DNA of 64,000 nt from assembly GCA_963773745.1 (NCBI GenBank), contig CAVZCL010000001.1, positions 992,001-1,056,000 of the forward strand, given 5' to 3'. This DNA is from UBA5069 sp963773745. GTDB taxonomy: Bacteria > Chloroflexota > Anaerolineae > Caldilineales > Caldilineaceae. The position numbers were made by a program, and so were the translations under genes. Of the stretch, positions 28,427 through 37,344 are shown piece by piece. Numbering within the stretch: the stretch's first letter is position 1; every line of letters begins with the position of its first letter. The notes under the pieces were generated by a model, which was not told the DNA's origin, made no database searches, and worked only from the letters and a program-made list of their open reading frames with translations.

Positions 28427-29224
28427 GTGTCAGAAATCCTGGCCTATCTCAGCAACTTGCGCGACCCCAGCAACCTGCTGGACATTGCACTTGTCGCGCT
28501 CATCATCTTCGGGGTGCTGCGCCTCTTTCAGGGGACGCAGGCCATGCAGTTGGTGCGCGGCGTGCTGCTGGTTGTCATGGTAACGCTGATCCTTAGCCAA
28601 ACCTTTGATCTGATTGCCTTCAACTGGCTGCTGCGCACGGCGTCGCCCATGCTGCTGGTTGCCATTCCCGTCATCTTCCAGCCCGAGTTGCGGCGCGCGC
28701 TGGAGCGGCTTGGGCGCTCTGCGCCCGCATTCCTGCGGCGTGGCTCCGACAACACGGTCTCCCAACGGCTGGTCAACGAGGTGGTGCAAGCCACCGAGCA
28801 ACTGGCACGCAGGCGCACGGGCGCGCTCATGGTCTTCGAGGGAGTCACCGGGCTGGGGGAGATCATTGACCGCGGCGTGCGGCTCGATGCGGAAATCAGC
28901 GCCGAGTTGCTTGTTACCATCTTCTGGCCCAACACGCCGCTGCATGATGGCGCCGCCATTTTGCGCGGCGAGCAGATTATCGCCGCAGGCTGCGTGCTGC
29001 CGCTGGCCACCCAGGATCTGGGCGATCCCCAGATCGGCACGCGCCACCGCGCTGCTGTAGGCGTGACCGAGCAGACCGATGCGCTGTCCCTCGTCGTCTC
29101 CGAGGAGACGGGAAATATCTCCATTGCGCGCAACGGCCGCATTGTGCGCGTGGACGCCGGGCAACTGCGCAAAATCCTTACGGAATTCTATCGCCCTGCC
29201 AGCGCGGCGTCGGAAGAAGCATAG
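28427..29224 (+). CDS. cdaA: Diadenylate cyclase CdaA
   Basis: 265-residue membrane enzyme making cyclic di-AMP from two ATP. Three N-terminal helices (LLDIALVALIIFGVLRLF, VRGVLLVVMVTLILSQ, WLLRTASPMLLVAIPVIF) precede the DAC domain with both signature motifs, NTPLHDGAAIL and GTRHRAAVGV. The start is GTG 28427. The regulator gene cdaR follows 30 bases later, the usual pairing. Cyclic di-AMP controls potassium and osmotic balance and cell-wall growth. Confidence 0.93.
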   Translation: MSEILAYLSNLRDPSNLLDIALVALIIFGVLRLFQGTQAMQLVRGVLLVVMVTLILSQTFDLIAFNWLLRTASPMLLVAIPVIFQPELRRALERLGRSAPAFLRRGSDNTVSQRLVNEVVQATEQLARRRTGALMVFEGVTGLGEIIDRGVRLDAEISAELLVTIFWPNTPLHDGAAILRGEQIIAAGCVLPLATQDLGDPQIGTRHRAAVGVTEQTDALSLVVSEETGNISIARNGRIVRVDAGQLRKILTEFYRPASAASEEA

Positions 29225-29254
29225 AAATTTGTCAATCACAGGTACACTTGCTGC

Positions 29255-30818
29255 GTGAGTGAAATCGTTACGACTGCACCCAAGAAGAGCCACACCGGCG
29301 CGGCGCGCGAGCGCACGCCGGCCGTTGCGCGGCTTCGTGGCCCAACTCGGCACAATCTTCCTCGCGCTCTCGTTGGCAGTCGTCATCTGGCTGATTGCCG
29401 TCAGCCAGGAGAATCCGCTCGTGACGCAGGAGTTTCCTGAGCGCATTCCCATCACCGTGCGTGGCCTCGATGCGACGTTGCAGCCTGTGCAGGATCTGGG
29501 CACGCAGGCTGTGCGCGTGACGCTGCGTGCGCCCCGCTCGGCATGGACCGATCTGACAGAGAGCAATTTCACTGCCTCGGTGGACCTGACGGGCTACGGT
29601 GAAGGCACACACGATGTGCCTGTGGATATGAGCGTGAACGACCCACGCGTTACGTTGCTGAGCCACAGCCCGCCCAGCATGCGCATTCAACTGGACCCAC
29701 TCGTCGTCAAGGAGATGGCCGTGACTGTGCAGGTGCTCGACGCACCTGCCTTCGGTTATGACTACCAGACGCCCATTGTGACGCCGCCCACGGTCACCGT
29801 CAGCGGTCCCTCGACGCAGGTCGAACTCGTCGACCAGGTGAATGCACCGGTCTATCTGCTCAACGCCAAGAGCCAGGTGGAGCGTACGGTTGATCTGAGG
29901 CCGACCAACCGTCAGAATCAGCTGGTGGATGGCGTGCGCCTCTCGGCGACCTATGCCAACGTGGTGGTGCCTGTGGAGCAGTGGCCCGGCCGCAAGGAAG
30001 TGGCCGTGCGCACCAACCTTGTGGGGCAGCCGGCTTCCGGCTACCGTCTGAGCACTGTGCGCACTGAACCGTCGACCGTGGTGCTGCAGGGTGCCGCCGA
30101 TTTGCTGGCCACGGTGCCGGGCTTCATTGAAACAGAGCCGCTCTCCATTGACGGCGCCACAAGCGAAGTGCGCCGCCGCCTGAACCTTGTGGTGCCTGCA
30201 GGCGTTACCGTCTTCGACGGCAACAGCGTCCAGGCCGCCGTCAGCATTTCTCCTGTGGAAGGCGGCGCCACCGTCAACGTGCGCCCCATCGGGCAGGGGC
30301 TGGGCACCGGCCTCGTCGCAACCGTCTCGCCTGAAACAGTCGATGTCATTCTGAGCGGCCCGATTCCGCTGCTTGAATCGTTGAATACGGACGACATGTT
30401 CGTGACGCTCGATCTGACTGGCTTGCTGCCCGGCACCCACGTGGTAACGCCGCGTGTGATTCTGCCTGAAGGCATTTCGGTTGAAGGCGTGCTGCCCGAA
30501 ACGACCGAAGTGATCATTGCGCCGCTGCCCACTGAAGCAACGCCGGAGAATGGAGCTGCGCTCGATGGCGAAATACAACGGAACGGCGACGTTGCCACAG
30601 TGACGCCCGACGCACTCAAGATCGAGTCCATAGAATCCAGCCCAATGCTCACACTAACGCTGACCGCAGCGCCGCCGCCGATTACACCGGCCTCTGCGCC
30701 GCCCTTGGCCACAGCTGCGGCGACCGAAACTGCAGCCGTCACAGCGACGGTGACAGCGACGGTGACAGCAGCATCGCCGGCGGTTTCACCAAAGCCGCCC
30801 CTTACGCCCACCCCCTGA
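29255..30818 (+). CDS. cdaR: YbbR-domain protein CdaR, regulator of diadenylate cyclase (N-terminal frameshift)
   Basis: Single-pass membrane protein, about 520 residues. The GTG at 29255 gives MSEIVTTAPKKSHTGAARER. Skipping one base near 29330 joins it to GFVAQLGTIFLALSLAVVIW, the transmembrane helix. An alternative start at GTG 29259 keeps one frame but gives an odd Arg-rich N-terminus. The outer part has several YbbR repeats (for example FPERIPITVRGLDATLQPVQ and VVPVEQWPGRKEVAVRTNLV). It ends in a Thr/Ala/Pro-rich tail (TETAAVTATVTATVTAAS). It follows cdaA directly and precedes der. Confidence 0.85.
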
Positions 30819-30834
30819 ACGGAGAAAAAGTTCC

Positions 30835-32206
30835 ATGGCGCAACGCAAACCCGTTGTCGCGCTGCGTTGGGCGCCCCAATGTTGGGAAATCCACCCTCTT
30901 TAACCGCCTGACAGGCAAACGCACAGCCATCGTCGAAGATGTGCCAGGCACCACGCGCGACCGCATCTACGGCGAGTCCTTCTGGAATGGCGTGGGCTTC
31001 CTCGTTGTCGACACCGGTGGCCTTGAGGCCGATCGCGAGATAACTGCAACTGCCGAGAATCGCTCGGCCGGTTCGGTCAAGTTCCTCACCCACATTCGCA
31101 ACCAGGTGCAGGTGGCGCTGGACGAAGCCGACGCGATTGTGCTTGTGGTGGACGGGCGCGAAGGCGTGACAGCCGCCGACCAGGAGATTGCCGAGCTGCT
31201 GCGGCTGACCAACCGCCCGATCTTTGTGGCCGCCAACAAGGCCGAGAGCCAGACCGCGCGCCTGAACGCCGTGGAATTCTGGAACCTGGGCCTCTCCGAG
31301 CCTTTCCCCATTTCGGCCTATCACGGCGACGGCGTGGGCGACATGCTCGATGAACTGGTCACCGTGCTGCCCGCCTTCCCCGACGAGGATACGGAAGAAA
31401 ACGCCATCTCGATTGCAATTGTGGGGCGGCCCAACGTGGGCAAGAGCAGCCTGCTCAATGCGCTGCTGGGGCGCGAGCGCGCCATCGTCAGCGACATTCC
31501 CGGCACAACGCGCGATTCGATTGACACCGAACTCATCTACGATGGCCAGCCGATCACGGTCATCGACACGGCAGGCATCCGCCGGCGCGGCAGCGTAGAG
31601 CCGGGCATCGAGAAGTACAGCGTGCTGCGCTCCATGCAGGCCATTGACCGCGCCGACGTCGCCCTGCTGCTGATTGACGCCACCGATGGCGTGACGGCGC
31701 AGGATGCCCATGTGGCTGGCTATGTGCTTGAGAAGATGAAGAGCGTGGTTGTGGTCGTCAACAAGTGGGATGCGGTGGAGAAGGACGAGAACACCATGAA
31801 TGCCTTCGCCGAGACGGTGCGCGAGGAGTTGAAATTCCTGCGCTATGTGCCGGTGCTGTTCATCAGCGCGCTCACCAAGCAGCGTGTGCACCGCGTGCTG
31901 CCCACCGTGCTGGAAGTCGCCGAGGCGCGCAACCACCGCGTCTCCACGGCCGACTTCAACACCATGCTGCGCACCGCCTATGATGCCATCTCACCACCGG
32001 TGAAGAATGGCCGCCCGCTGCGCGTCTACTACGGCACGCAGGTGAGCGTCGCGCCGCCTACCTTTGCCATCTTCGTCAACGATGTGGACATTGTTCACTT
32101 CTCCTACGAGCGCTACATCGAGAATCGGCTGCGCGAGGTCTTCCCCTTTCTGGGCACGCCCGTGCGAATGCTCTTCCGCGCACAGCGGCGGGAGAACAAT
32201 GCGTGA
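30835..32206 (+). CDS. der: Ribosome-assembly GTPase Der (EngA), one frameshift near the start
   Basis: Double-GTPase needed for 50S ribosome assembly, about 456 residues. GGAGA precedes ATG 30835 and the first codons read MAQRKPVVAL; a +1 skip near 30865 leads to VGRPNVGKSTLFNRLTG. Domain 1 has G1 GRPNVGKS, G3 DTGG and G4 reading NKAE. Domain 2 has IVGRPNVGKSSLLNALLG, DTAGIRRRG and NKWD. The C-terminal KH-like domain (RPLRVYYGTQVSVAPPTFAI) is complete. All motifs are intact, so the break is probably a base error. The stop overlaps the start of the M28-like gene (TGATG). Confidence 0.92.
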
Positions 32207-33322
32207 TGCGCTCCCTGCGCAACTACAGCGTTGAATTGGCGCTTGTGAGCGCCCTCGGGCTGGCGGTGCTCTTTTTTGGCTATCTGGCGCTGGGCCTTGT
32301 GCCGCGCGACAGCGGCGATGAGGACTTCGCCGGCAGCCGTGCGCTCGAGGCCGCCGGCCGGCAGATGGCCTTTGGCGCACGTGTCACCGCCACGCAGAGC
32401 AACCTGGCCATGGGCGACTGGCTCATCGACCAGCTCACCAGCGCCGGCTGGGATGTGGTGATCCAGCAATTCTCCGCAGGCGCGGTCGTCAACGGACGCA
32501 ACCTGATTGCCGTGCGTTCGCCCGATCAGCCCCCAGCCGCTACGGCTCCCGCCAGCTTCCCCGTGGCCATTCTGGCCACCCACTACGACACGCGCCTTGC
32601 CGCCGACGGCGACCCCAACCCCGACAACCAGACGAACCCCGCCCCGGGCGCCAACAATGGCGCATCGGGCGTGGCTGTGCTGCTCGAACTGGCGCGCACG
32701 ATCGACGTGAACGCCACGGGCCACACGCTCTGCCTGGCCTTCTTCGATGCCGATGCCAATGCAGGGCCTGCCCGGTTGGGATGGGCGGCTGGGCAGCAGC
32801 CACTTCGCGCGCACCCTGGCACAGGATGTGCCGCGCTGCGACGCTGCCCAGTTCGTGATTGCGCTCGACCAGGTGGGCGGTGACGACGCGCGCTTCCGCC
32901 AGGATGCAGAGAGCAACGCGGCGCTTACGCAAGCGATTTGGGCGCAGGCCGACACGCTGGGCTATGGCGACACCTTCCTGGCCGAAGCCGCACCCGCCAC
33001 AACCAACGCGCACACGCCCTTTGCCCTGCAGGGCACTCCCACAACGCTCATCACTGATGTGGGCTACGTCGCCGGCGACACGCTGGCCGATACCGTCGAC
33101 CGCCTGAGCGAGCAAACCCTCCTGCGCGTGGGGCGCACGCTTGAGGTGTGGCTGGAGGGGGCGCGGGTGGGGGGATTAGAGGTGCAAGTGGCAAGTGCTG
33201 CGTCTGGCGAGTGCGCGGCGTCGTTCGTAGCGGCGGCTTCAGCCGCCGTTCTTACAAATCGCGTCGCGTCCTCGAGAACGGCGGCTGAAGTGGTGCATCT
33301 CCAAAATCCGCAGCACTTGTAG
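32206..33322 (+). CDS. M28/glutaminyl-cyclase-like metallopeptidase, divergent metal site (frameshifted)
   Basis: About 370 residues across a +1 break near 32770. One N-terminal membrane helix (LALVSALGLAVLFFGYLALG) anchors an outer M28-type domain with VAILATHYDTRLAAD, PGANNGASGVAVLLELAR and LAFFDADANAGLPGWD. The canonical bridging Asp of GANDNASG is Asn here, and the Glu-Glu pair of the family (FFDGEE in glutaminyl cyclases) is absent. Metal binding may therefore be altered. It overlaps the der stop. The last about 35 residues (from about SGECAASFVAAAS) are encoded by a palindromic repeat, so the original C-terminus was probably replaced or extended. Confidence 0.7.
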
Positions 33323-33499
33323 CGGGGGGCTTCCAGCCCTCCGTTTGGCCTCTGCACTGCGTCGCGTACGGCGTCACGCCGGAGACGTGACCTGCGGTCG
33401 TCACGCCAGGAGACGTGACCTACAACAGCCGGAGGGCTGGAAGCCCCCCGCTACAAGTGCTGTGCACTCGCCAGATGCAGCACTGAAACCGCCGCTACG
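33226..33499. repeat. Palindromic dispersed repeat, copy C, split by an insertion
   Basis: The left arm is 33226-33250 (core GTAGCGGCGGCTTCAGCCGC). The right arm is in two pieces, AACGGCGGCTGAAG (33277-33290) and CCGCCGCTACG (33489-33499). Removing 33291-33488 restores a right arm complementary to the left. The centre (GCGTCCTCGAGA) matches that of copy A. Confidence 0.8.
33291..33482. mobile_element. MITE-like 192-bp element inserted in palindromic repeat C
   Basis: The ends are 10-base inverted repeats with one mismatch (TGGTGCATCT and AGATGCAGCA). They are flanked by CTGAAG (33285-33290) and CTGAAA (33483-33488), consistent with a 5-6 base target duplication. Inside are perfect 33-base arms (33311-33343 and 33430-33462, core GCTTCCAGCCCTCCG) and two copies of a GTCACGCC.GGAGACGTGAC palindrome. 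It has no coding capacity. Confidence 0.7.
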
Positions 33500-33520
33500 C
33501 AACGCCTCGCGCCGCACTCA

Positions 33521-34024
33521 TCAATTCTCAATTTTCAATTCCGTGATCCACCAGCGCCCGTCGCGCCGCACGAACTGCCAGTCGTCGACGCCATTTTGGA
33601 GAGTGGCGCTGTCGCCGGTGACGGTGGCCTGCAGTTGCGGGGCGTCCTCCCACGGCGGCGGCGGGTTGGGGAAGACGGCGACTGCGTAGCGGTCCAGGAT
33701 GGCAGCGCGGCCCTGCCAGGTGTAGTCATCCTGCGCGCCGCGTGCGCCGCGTGCTTCCACCAGGCGCGCGTCTGCATTCCACAACGTGGCGAGGGTGGCC
33801 AGGTCGCGCGCAGCCGCGGCATTGCGTTCGGCAATCACCAATGCGGCTGGATCAGCGGAGAAATCAGCGGCGGGCAGCGGCGGAACGGTTGATCCCGGTG
33901 CAGCCGCAGGTGGCGTCAAGCGCACTGGCGCAGGCGCGCCGCAGCCGGCCAGCAGCCATGCCGCAACCAGCAGCGCGAGCAGCGCAAGCCGATGGACTTG
34001 ACGCAGCCTGCGGCTTTGGCCCAT
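33521..34024 (-). CDS. Small lipoprotein with SnoaL/NTF2-like domain
   Basis: 167 residues from ATG 34024. A lipoprotein signal (LALLALLVAAWLLAGC) ends at Cys28 (LAGC). After a Pro/Ala linker, the domain has the cone-fold pattern of NTF2-like proteins: AALVIAERNAAAARDLATLA, LWNADARLVEA, GRAAILDRYAVAVFP and WQFVRRDGRWWITELKIEN. Such domains bind small ligands or act as accessory modules. The catalytic role is unknown. It overlaps no other gene and is divergent from lgt, 94 bases away. Confidence 0.75.
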   Translation of the reverse strand: MGQSRRLRQVHRLALLALLVAAWLLAGCGAPAPVRLTPPAAAPGSTVPPLPAADFSADPAALVIAERNAAAARDLATLATLWNADARLVEARGARGAQDDYTWQGRAAILDRYAVAVFPNPPPPWEDAPQLQATVTGDSATLQNGVDDWQFVRRDGRWWITELKIEN

Positions 34025-34118
34025 TCGACCGTCGCAATCTATACTGGATGCGGCCACGTTGCCGGTCTGCATCTGCACATTTGCCTCCCGCACACTACAT
34101 CCACTCGGAGTTCTCTGC

Positions 34119-35063
34119 ATGAATCCTGTGCTTCTTCAAATTGGGCCCTTTACGCTCACCTGGTATGGCATCTTCATTGTGGGCGGGGCCGTGCTGGCCA
34201 CTTACATTGCCAGTCGCTACGCCGAAATGGACGGCGAATCGGCCGACCACGTCTGGAATCTGCTGGCCTGGGCGCTGATTCTCGGCATTGTGGGCGCGCG
34301 CCTTTACCATGTCTTCAGCAACCCTGTCAACGGGCTGGGCTGGCCCTACTACCGCGAAAACCCGCTCGAAATTATCAACTTCTGGAATGGCGGCTTTCGC
34401 GGGTTGGGCATCTACGGCGGCCTGGCCGGCGGCGTGCTGGCCTTCTGGATCTACTGCCGCTGGAACAAACTGAGCACGCTGCGCTACCTGGACTACTTTG
34501 CGCCCAACGTGCTGATTGCGCAAGCCTTTGGACGCATGGGCAACTTCGTTAACCAGGAGCTCTACGGCCCGCCCACCACGCTGCCGTGGGCCTTTCACAT
34601 CAACCCTGCCTATCCCTGCCAGTTGCCCAACAACTTTCCCGCCGACATTCAGCCGTGCGGCTCGGGCTATCTGCAACCGCTGACGCAGCAGACGCTGGAC
34701 TGGTTTGCCGCCAACGGCTTCCACCCCACCTTCTTTTACGAAGCGCTGTGGAACGTGGGCATGTTCATCCTGCTCTCGCTGCTGATTCGCTACTACGGCA
34801 ACCGTATGCGCCGTGGCGATGCCGTGTGGCTCTACTTTATGGCCTACTCGCTGGGCCGCCTGTGGGTGGAGGCGCTGCGCCCCGACGCATGGATGATGGG
34901 CACGCTGGCGACGGCGCAGTGGATTGCAATTGGGGCGATTGTCATCTTTGGCATTGTACTCTTCCTGCGCCACCGCAACTGGTCGTGGCGCGAGAATGTT
35001 GACGACACGCTCGCCCGCCTGAGCGTGCATAAGCCGGCAAGCAAAGCGGCCGCAGCGGCCTGA
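34119..35063 (+). CDS. lgt: Prolipoprotein diacylglyceryl transferase
   Basis: 314-residue integral membrane enzyme that adds diacylglycerol to the lipobox Cys of prolipoproteins. The start is ATG 34119 after GGAG. The family signature GRMGNFVNQELYG (consensus GRXGNFXNXEXXG) is intact. The conserved YGIFIVGGAVLATYIAS start, GGLAGGVLAFW and HPTFFYEALWNV are present. An extended loop (INPAYPCQLPNNFPADIQPC) with two Cys is longer than in E. coli Lgt. It would process the many lipoproteins in this window. Confidence 0.93.
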   Translation: MNPVLLQIGPFTLTWYGIFIVGGAVLATYIASRYAEMDGESADHVWNLLAWALILGIVGARLYHVFSNPVNGLGWPYYRENPLEIINFWNGGFRGLGIYGGLAGGVLAFWIYCRWNKLSTLRYLDYFAPNVLIAQAFGRMGNFVNQELYGPPTTLPWAFHINPAYPCQLPNNFPADIQPCGSGYLQPLTQQTLDWFAANGFHPTFFYEALWNVGMFILLSLLIRYYGNRMRRGDAVWLYFMAYSLGRLWVEALRPDAWMMGTLATAQWIAIGAIVIFGIVLFLRHRNWSWRENVDDTLARLSVHKPASKAAAAA

Positions 35064-35071
35064 CAACAATA

Positions 35072-35184
35072 CGACGCAAAGGCGCAAAGACGCAAAGGTT
35101 CGCAAAGAAAAGCAAAAGCAAGAGAAGGCTATTCTTGCTTTTGCTTTTCTTTGCGAACCTTTGCGTCTTTGCGCCTTTGCGTCG
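35072..35184. terminator. 52-bp perfect inverted repeat between convergent genes
   Basis: Arms 35072-35123 and 35133-35184 are exactly complementary over 52 bases, with a 9-base loop. The arms are built from reiterated GCAAAG/CTTTGCG words (for example CGCAAAGGCGCAAAGACGC). The element lies between lgt (+) and the DUF503 gene (-), starting 9 bases after one stop and ending 8 bases before the other. Confidence 0.85.
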
Positions 35185-35192
35185 AGGTTCTG

Positions 35193-35480
35193 TTAGCCCA
35201 CCATCTCGATTGTGTAGTCCACAAGTTGTGCATCAAGCCGCCAGCCTTCCACCAGGTTGGCCACGTGCTGCAGCTGACGGTGGGCAACGGCCGCTGTCAT
35301 GCTCACGCAGACGACCTCGAGCACGGCGCGCGTCCACTCGTCCTGGGCGTCGGCCTCGCAGACGCTGATGTTGAAGTCGCGCCGCAGCCGCGCCTTGGTG
35401 GATTGAAGCACGGCGCGCTTGGCCTTGAGGCTGTCGGCCAGGGGTAGATAGAGTTCGAGCGTAAGAAGTCCGATTGCCAT
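35193..35480 (-). CDS. DUF503 family protein (YlxP-like)
   Basis: 95-residue protein. ATG 35480 is chosen because MAIGLLTLELYLPLADSLKA is the conserved family start and the extension to 35564 is unlike it. The following KRAVLQSTKARLRRDFNISV also matches DUF503, in which YlxP sits near ribosome-maturation genes in Bacillus. The function is not established. It follows a hairpin terminator of the CotH-like gene, so it may have its own promoter. Confidence 0.85.
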   Translation of the reverse strand: MAIGLLTLELYLPLADSLKAKRAVLQSTKARLRRDFNISVCEADAQDEWTRAVLEVVCVSMTAAVAHRQLQHVANLVEGWRLDAQLVDYTIEMVG

Positions 35481-35504
35481 CTTGAGCCAATCCCGATGAA
35501 AGCA

Positions 35505-35545
35505 AGCGGCGGCCTCCTGATCATGCCGGAGGCCGCCGCTTTTTG
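35505..35545 (-). terminator. Hairpin between CotH-like and DUF503 genes
   Basis: Perfect 13-bp stem (AGCGGCGGCCTCC, 35505-35517, with 35528-35540). It lies about 50 bases after the CotH-like stop on the minus strand and has a T-rich flank on both sides. Confidence 0.7.
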
Positions 35546-35593
35546 GCAACTTTGCAGGGCGCACCCGACCCGCATACGCTTGTTCGCGCCGCC

Positions 35594-37201
35594 TTACTCC
35601 TGTTCGGCGAGGAAGGCCGCCGTGTCGGCTGCGCGCGTCTCAATAAAGTCGACAATCTCCTGCACAGCAGCATCATACTCGGCAGGGCTCATCGCTTCGG
35701 CCGCGTAGGGTGCAATCACGTCGGCGTAGGTGCGCACCCTGGCAATCGCCTGCTCGGGGTCCAGCACGGTGGCAAAGTTTTCGGCCATCAGCGTCACATA
35801 GCGATCCCAATAGACCGGATCATCCAGCAGGTAGCGCACCAGCGGCGCGTCTTCCGTTACTGTCGCCTTGTCCAGTGTAAAAACCTGCAGCATGTCGCTA
35901 TCGAAGCTGAGATTGTGGTCCCACGAGAACCACGTCAGGCGACCGCTGGCCGGATCGTTGTAGAGATAAAAGTTGTGGGGCGAAAGACCATAGCTGTCCG
36001 CATTGCCGGTCACGGCGCTAATGCCCAACCATTCGAGGAAGACCTCCACATCAAAGATGGCCTCCAGGTCGGCGCGCCAGGCGGCCGGGTCACTGGTGCG
36101 GCGCTCGTCCTGCAGGATGTCGTAGAGCGCCAGGATGTCGCTCCAGTCGTCCTCGTTTTCGTTATTCTTCTTCTGCAAATCCACCAGCAGTTTGTCAACG
36201 TATTTGGGCGCAAACGACGCACCGCGGTCATCGCCTTCATAGATGTTGCCGTCATCACTGCCAAAGAAGGCGGGGATACCGGTATCATCCACCACTTCCA
36301 CCAGCGTGTAGAGCCCAAGCCGTTGCGGCCCCTCGCCATAGTCAAGCACAATCTCGTAGGGGGCAGTATGGAGCGAAGGCAGCCCTGCCTCCTCGAGGAA
36401 GTCGTAGACAAGCGTGTCACGCATGCCCGATGGGTCCTTGAAGTTGTTTGCCAGCGAAAGCTGCTTGAAGCCAAAGAAGCGCTGGTTTTTGATCGCGGGG
36501 TAGTCGTCCTCGAACTCGTCAAAGTCGAATTTGAAGGGCAATTTTGGATCGCCGACAACCCACAGCCCATTCAACGAAGAAACGCCCTTGTAGCGCACGC
36601 CCACATGTGTCCAATCCTGCCCCTGGAAGGAGATGGTTGCGGGCACCCATATGGGTGCGTCGTCCTCCACCACATCCTGCAAGCCGGTGTCGGCTTCGGC
36701 GGCAAGGGTAAGGGCCGCAGTCGCTGTGAGGGCGCTTGTTGCCGTCATCTCGGTGGCACTGCGCATCTCTTCAGCCCTTTTTCGCATCAGTTCCACAAGC
36801 AGCAGCTCACGCTCGTCCAAAGAGAGACCGGCGCCCTGGGCGAGTATGGCGTTGCGTATAGGGAGCGAATTGGGGTTGAGCGCCTCCATGTTCGCCTGCA
36901 TGGCCGCCCAGTCCTCGGGTGCGAAGGTGATCGTGATCGTGTTGACGGCATCGACGGGGAAGACAATATCGTAGTTCGGATCCACATCGTTGCTGTGGCT
37001 CTCCTCCGTCCAGCTCGCCGGGCGCTGCTTGTCGTCGGGCTTGGGCGCGGCTGCCGCTTCGGCCGATGGGGCTTCCACGGCCGCGGGCATGCGTTCGGCA
37101 TCCACAGTGATTGGGGCCACACATGCCGCCAGGCTGGCGGCCGCCGCCAGCGAGATGACGCCCAGGGCAATTGCTGCGGTACGGTTGCGTTTCGGGGGCA
37201 C
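35594..37201 (-). CDS. CotH-kinase-family lipoprotein
   Basis: 535-residue lipoprotein. No suitable ATG exists; GTG 37201 has AGGAGA 6 bases upstream and gives a clean lipoprotein signal ending at SLAAC (Cys27 region). Family features of spore-coat CotH-type protein kinases are present: VRYKGVSSLNG, FGFKQLSLANNFKDPSGMRD, GLYTLVEVVDD and FYLYNDPASGRLTWFSWDHN. A Thr/Ala low-complexity insert (ATEMTATSALTATAALTLAA) lies near residue 150. Outside spore-formers these proteins are surface-associated; kinase activity and target are unknown here. Confidence 0.85.
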   Translation of the reverse strand: MPPKRNRTAAIALGVISLAAAASLAACVAPITVDAERMPAAVEAPSAEAAAAPKPDDKQRPASWTEESHSNDVDPNYDIVFPVDAVNTITITFAPEDWAAMQANMEALNPNSLPIRNAILAQGAGLSLDERELLLVELMRKRAEEMRSATEMTATSALTATAALTLAAEADTGLQDVVEDDAPIWVPATISFQGQDWTHVGVRYKGVSSLNGLWVVGDPKLPFKFDFDEFEDDYPAIKNQRFFGFKQLSLANNFKDPSGMRDTLVYDFLEEAGLPSLHTAPYEIVLDYGEGPQRLGLYTLVEVVDDTGIPAFFGSDDGNIYEGDDRGASFAPKYVDKLLVDLQKKNNENEDDWSDILALYDILQDERRTSDPAAWRADLEAIFDVEVFLEWLGISAVTGNADSYGLSPHNFYLYNDPASGRLTWFSWDHNLSFDSDMLQVFTLDKATVTEDAPLVRYLLDDPVYWDRYVTLMAENFATVLDPEQAIARVRTYADVIAPYAAEAMSPAEYDAAVQEIVDFIETRAADTAAFLAEQE

Positions 37202-37344
37202 CTTACGTCTCCTGTTTATCGGTTGGAGTGAACAGCACGCTGGAAATGAAAACTGCCCCAAGGCTTGTATGCGCTGGAGCACTGGATTGTGAAGACACGG
37301 TGCGCATTCTATTGCAGTCTTGTGCAGCTGCACAAGACTGCAAC

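Noticed and set aside
30041..31936. 631-codon minus-strand frame opposite cdaR and der
   Set aside because: Der motifs on the plus strand are unmistakable; the opposite frame has no recognisable domain.
35543..37231. 562-codon plus-strand frame opposite the CotH-like gene
   Set aside because: The minus strand has a lipobox, ribosome site and CotH motifs; this is a shadow.
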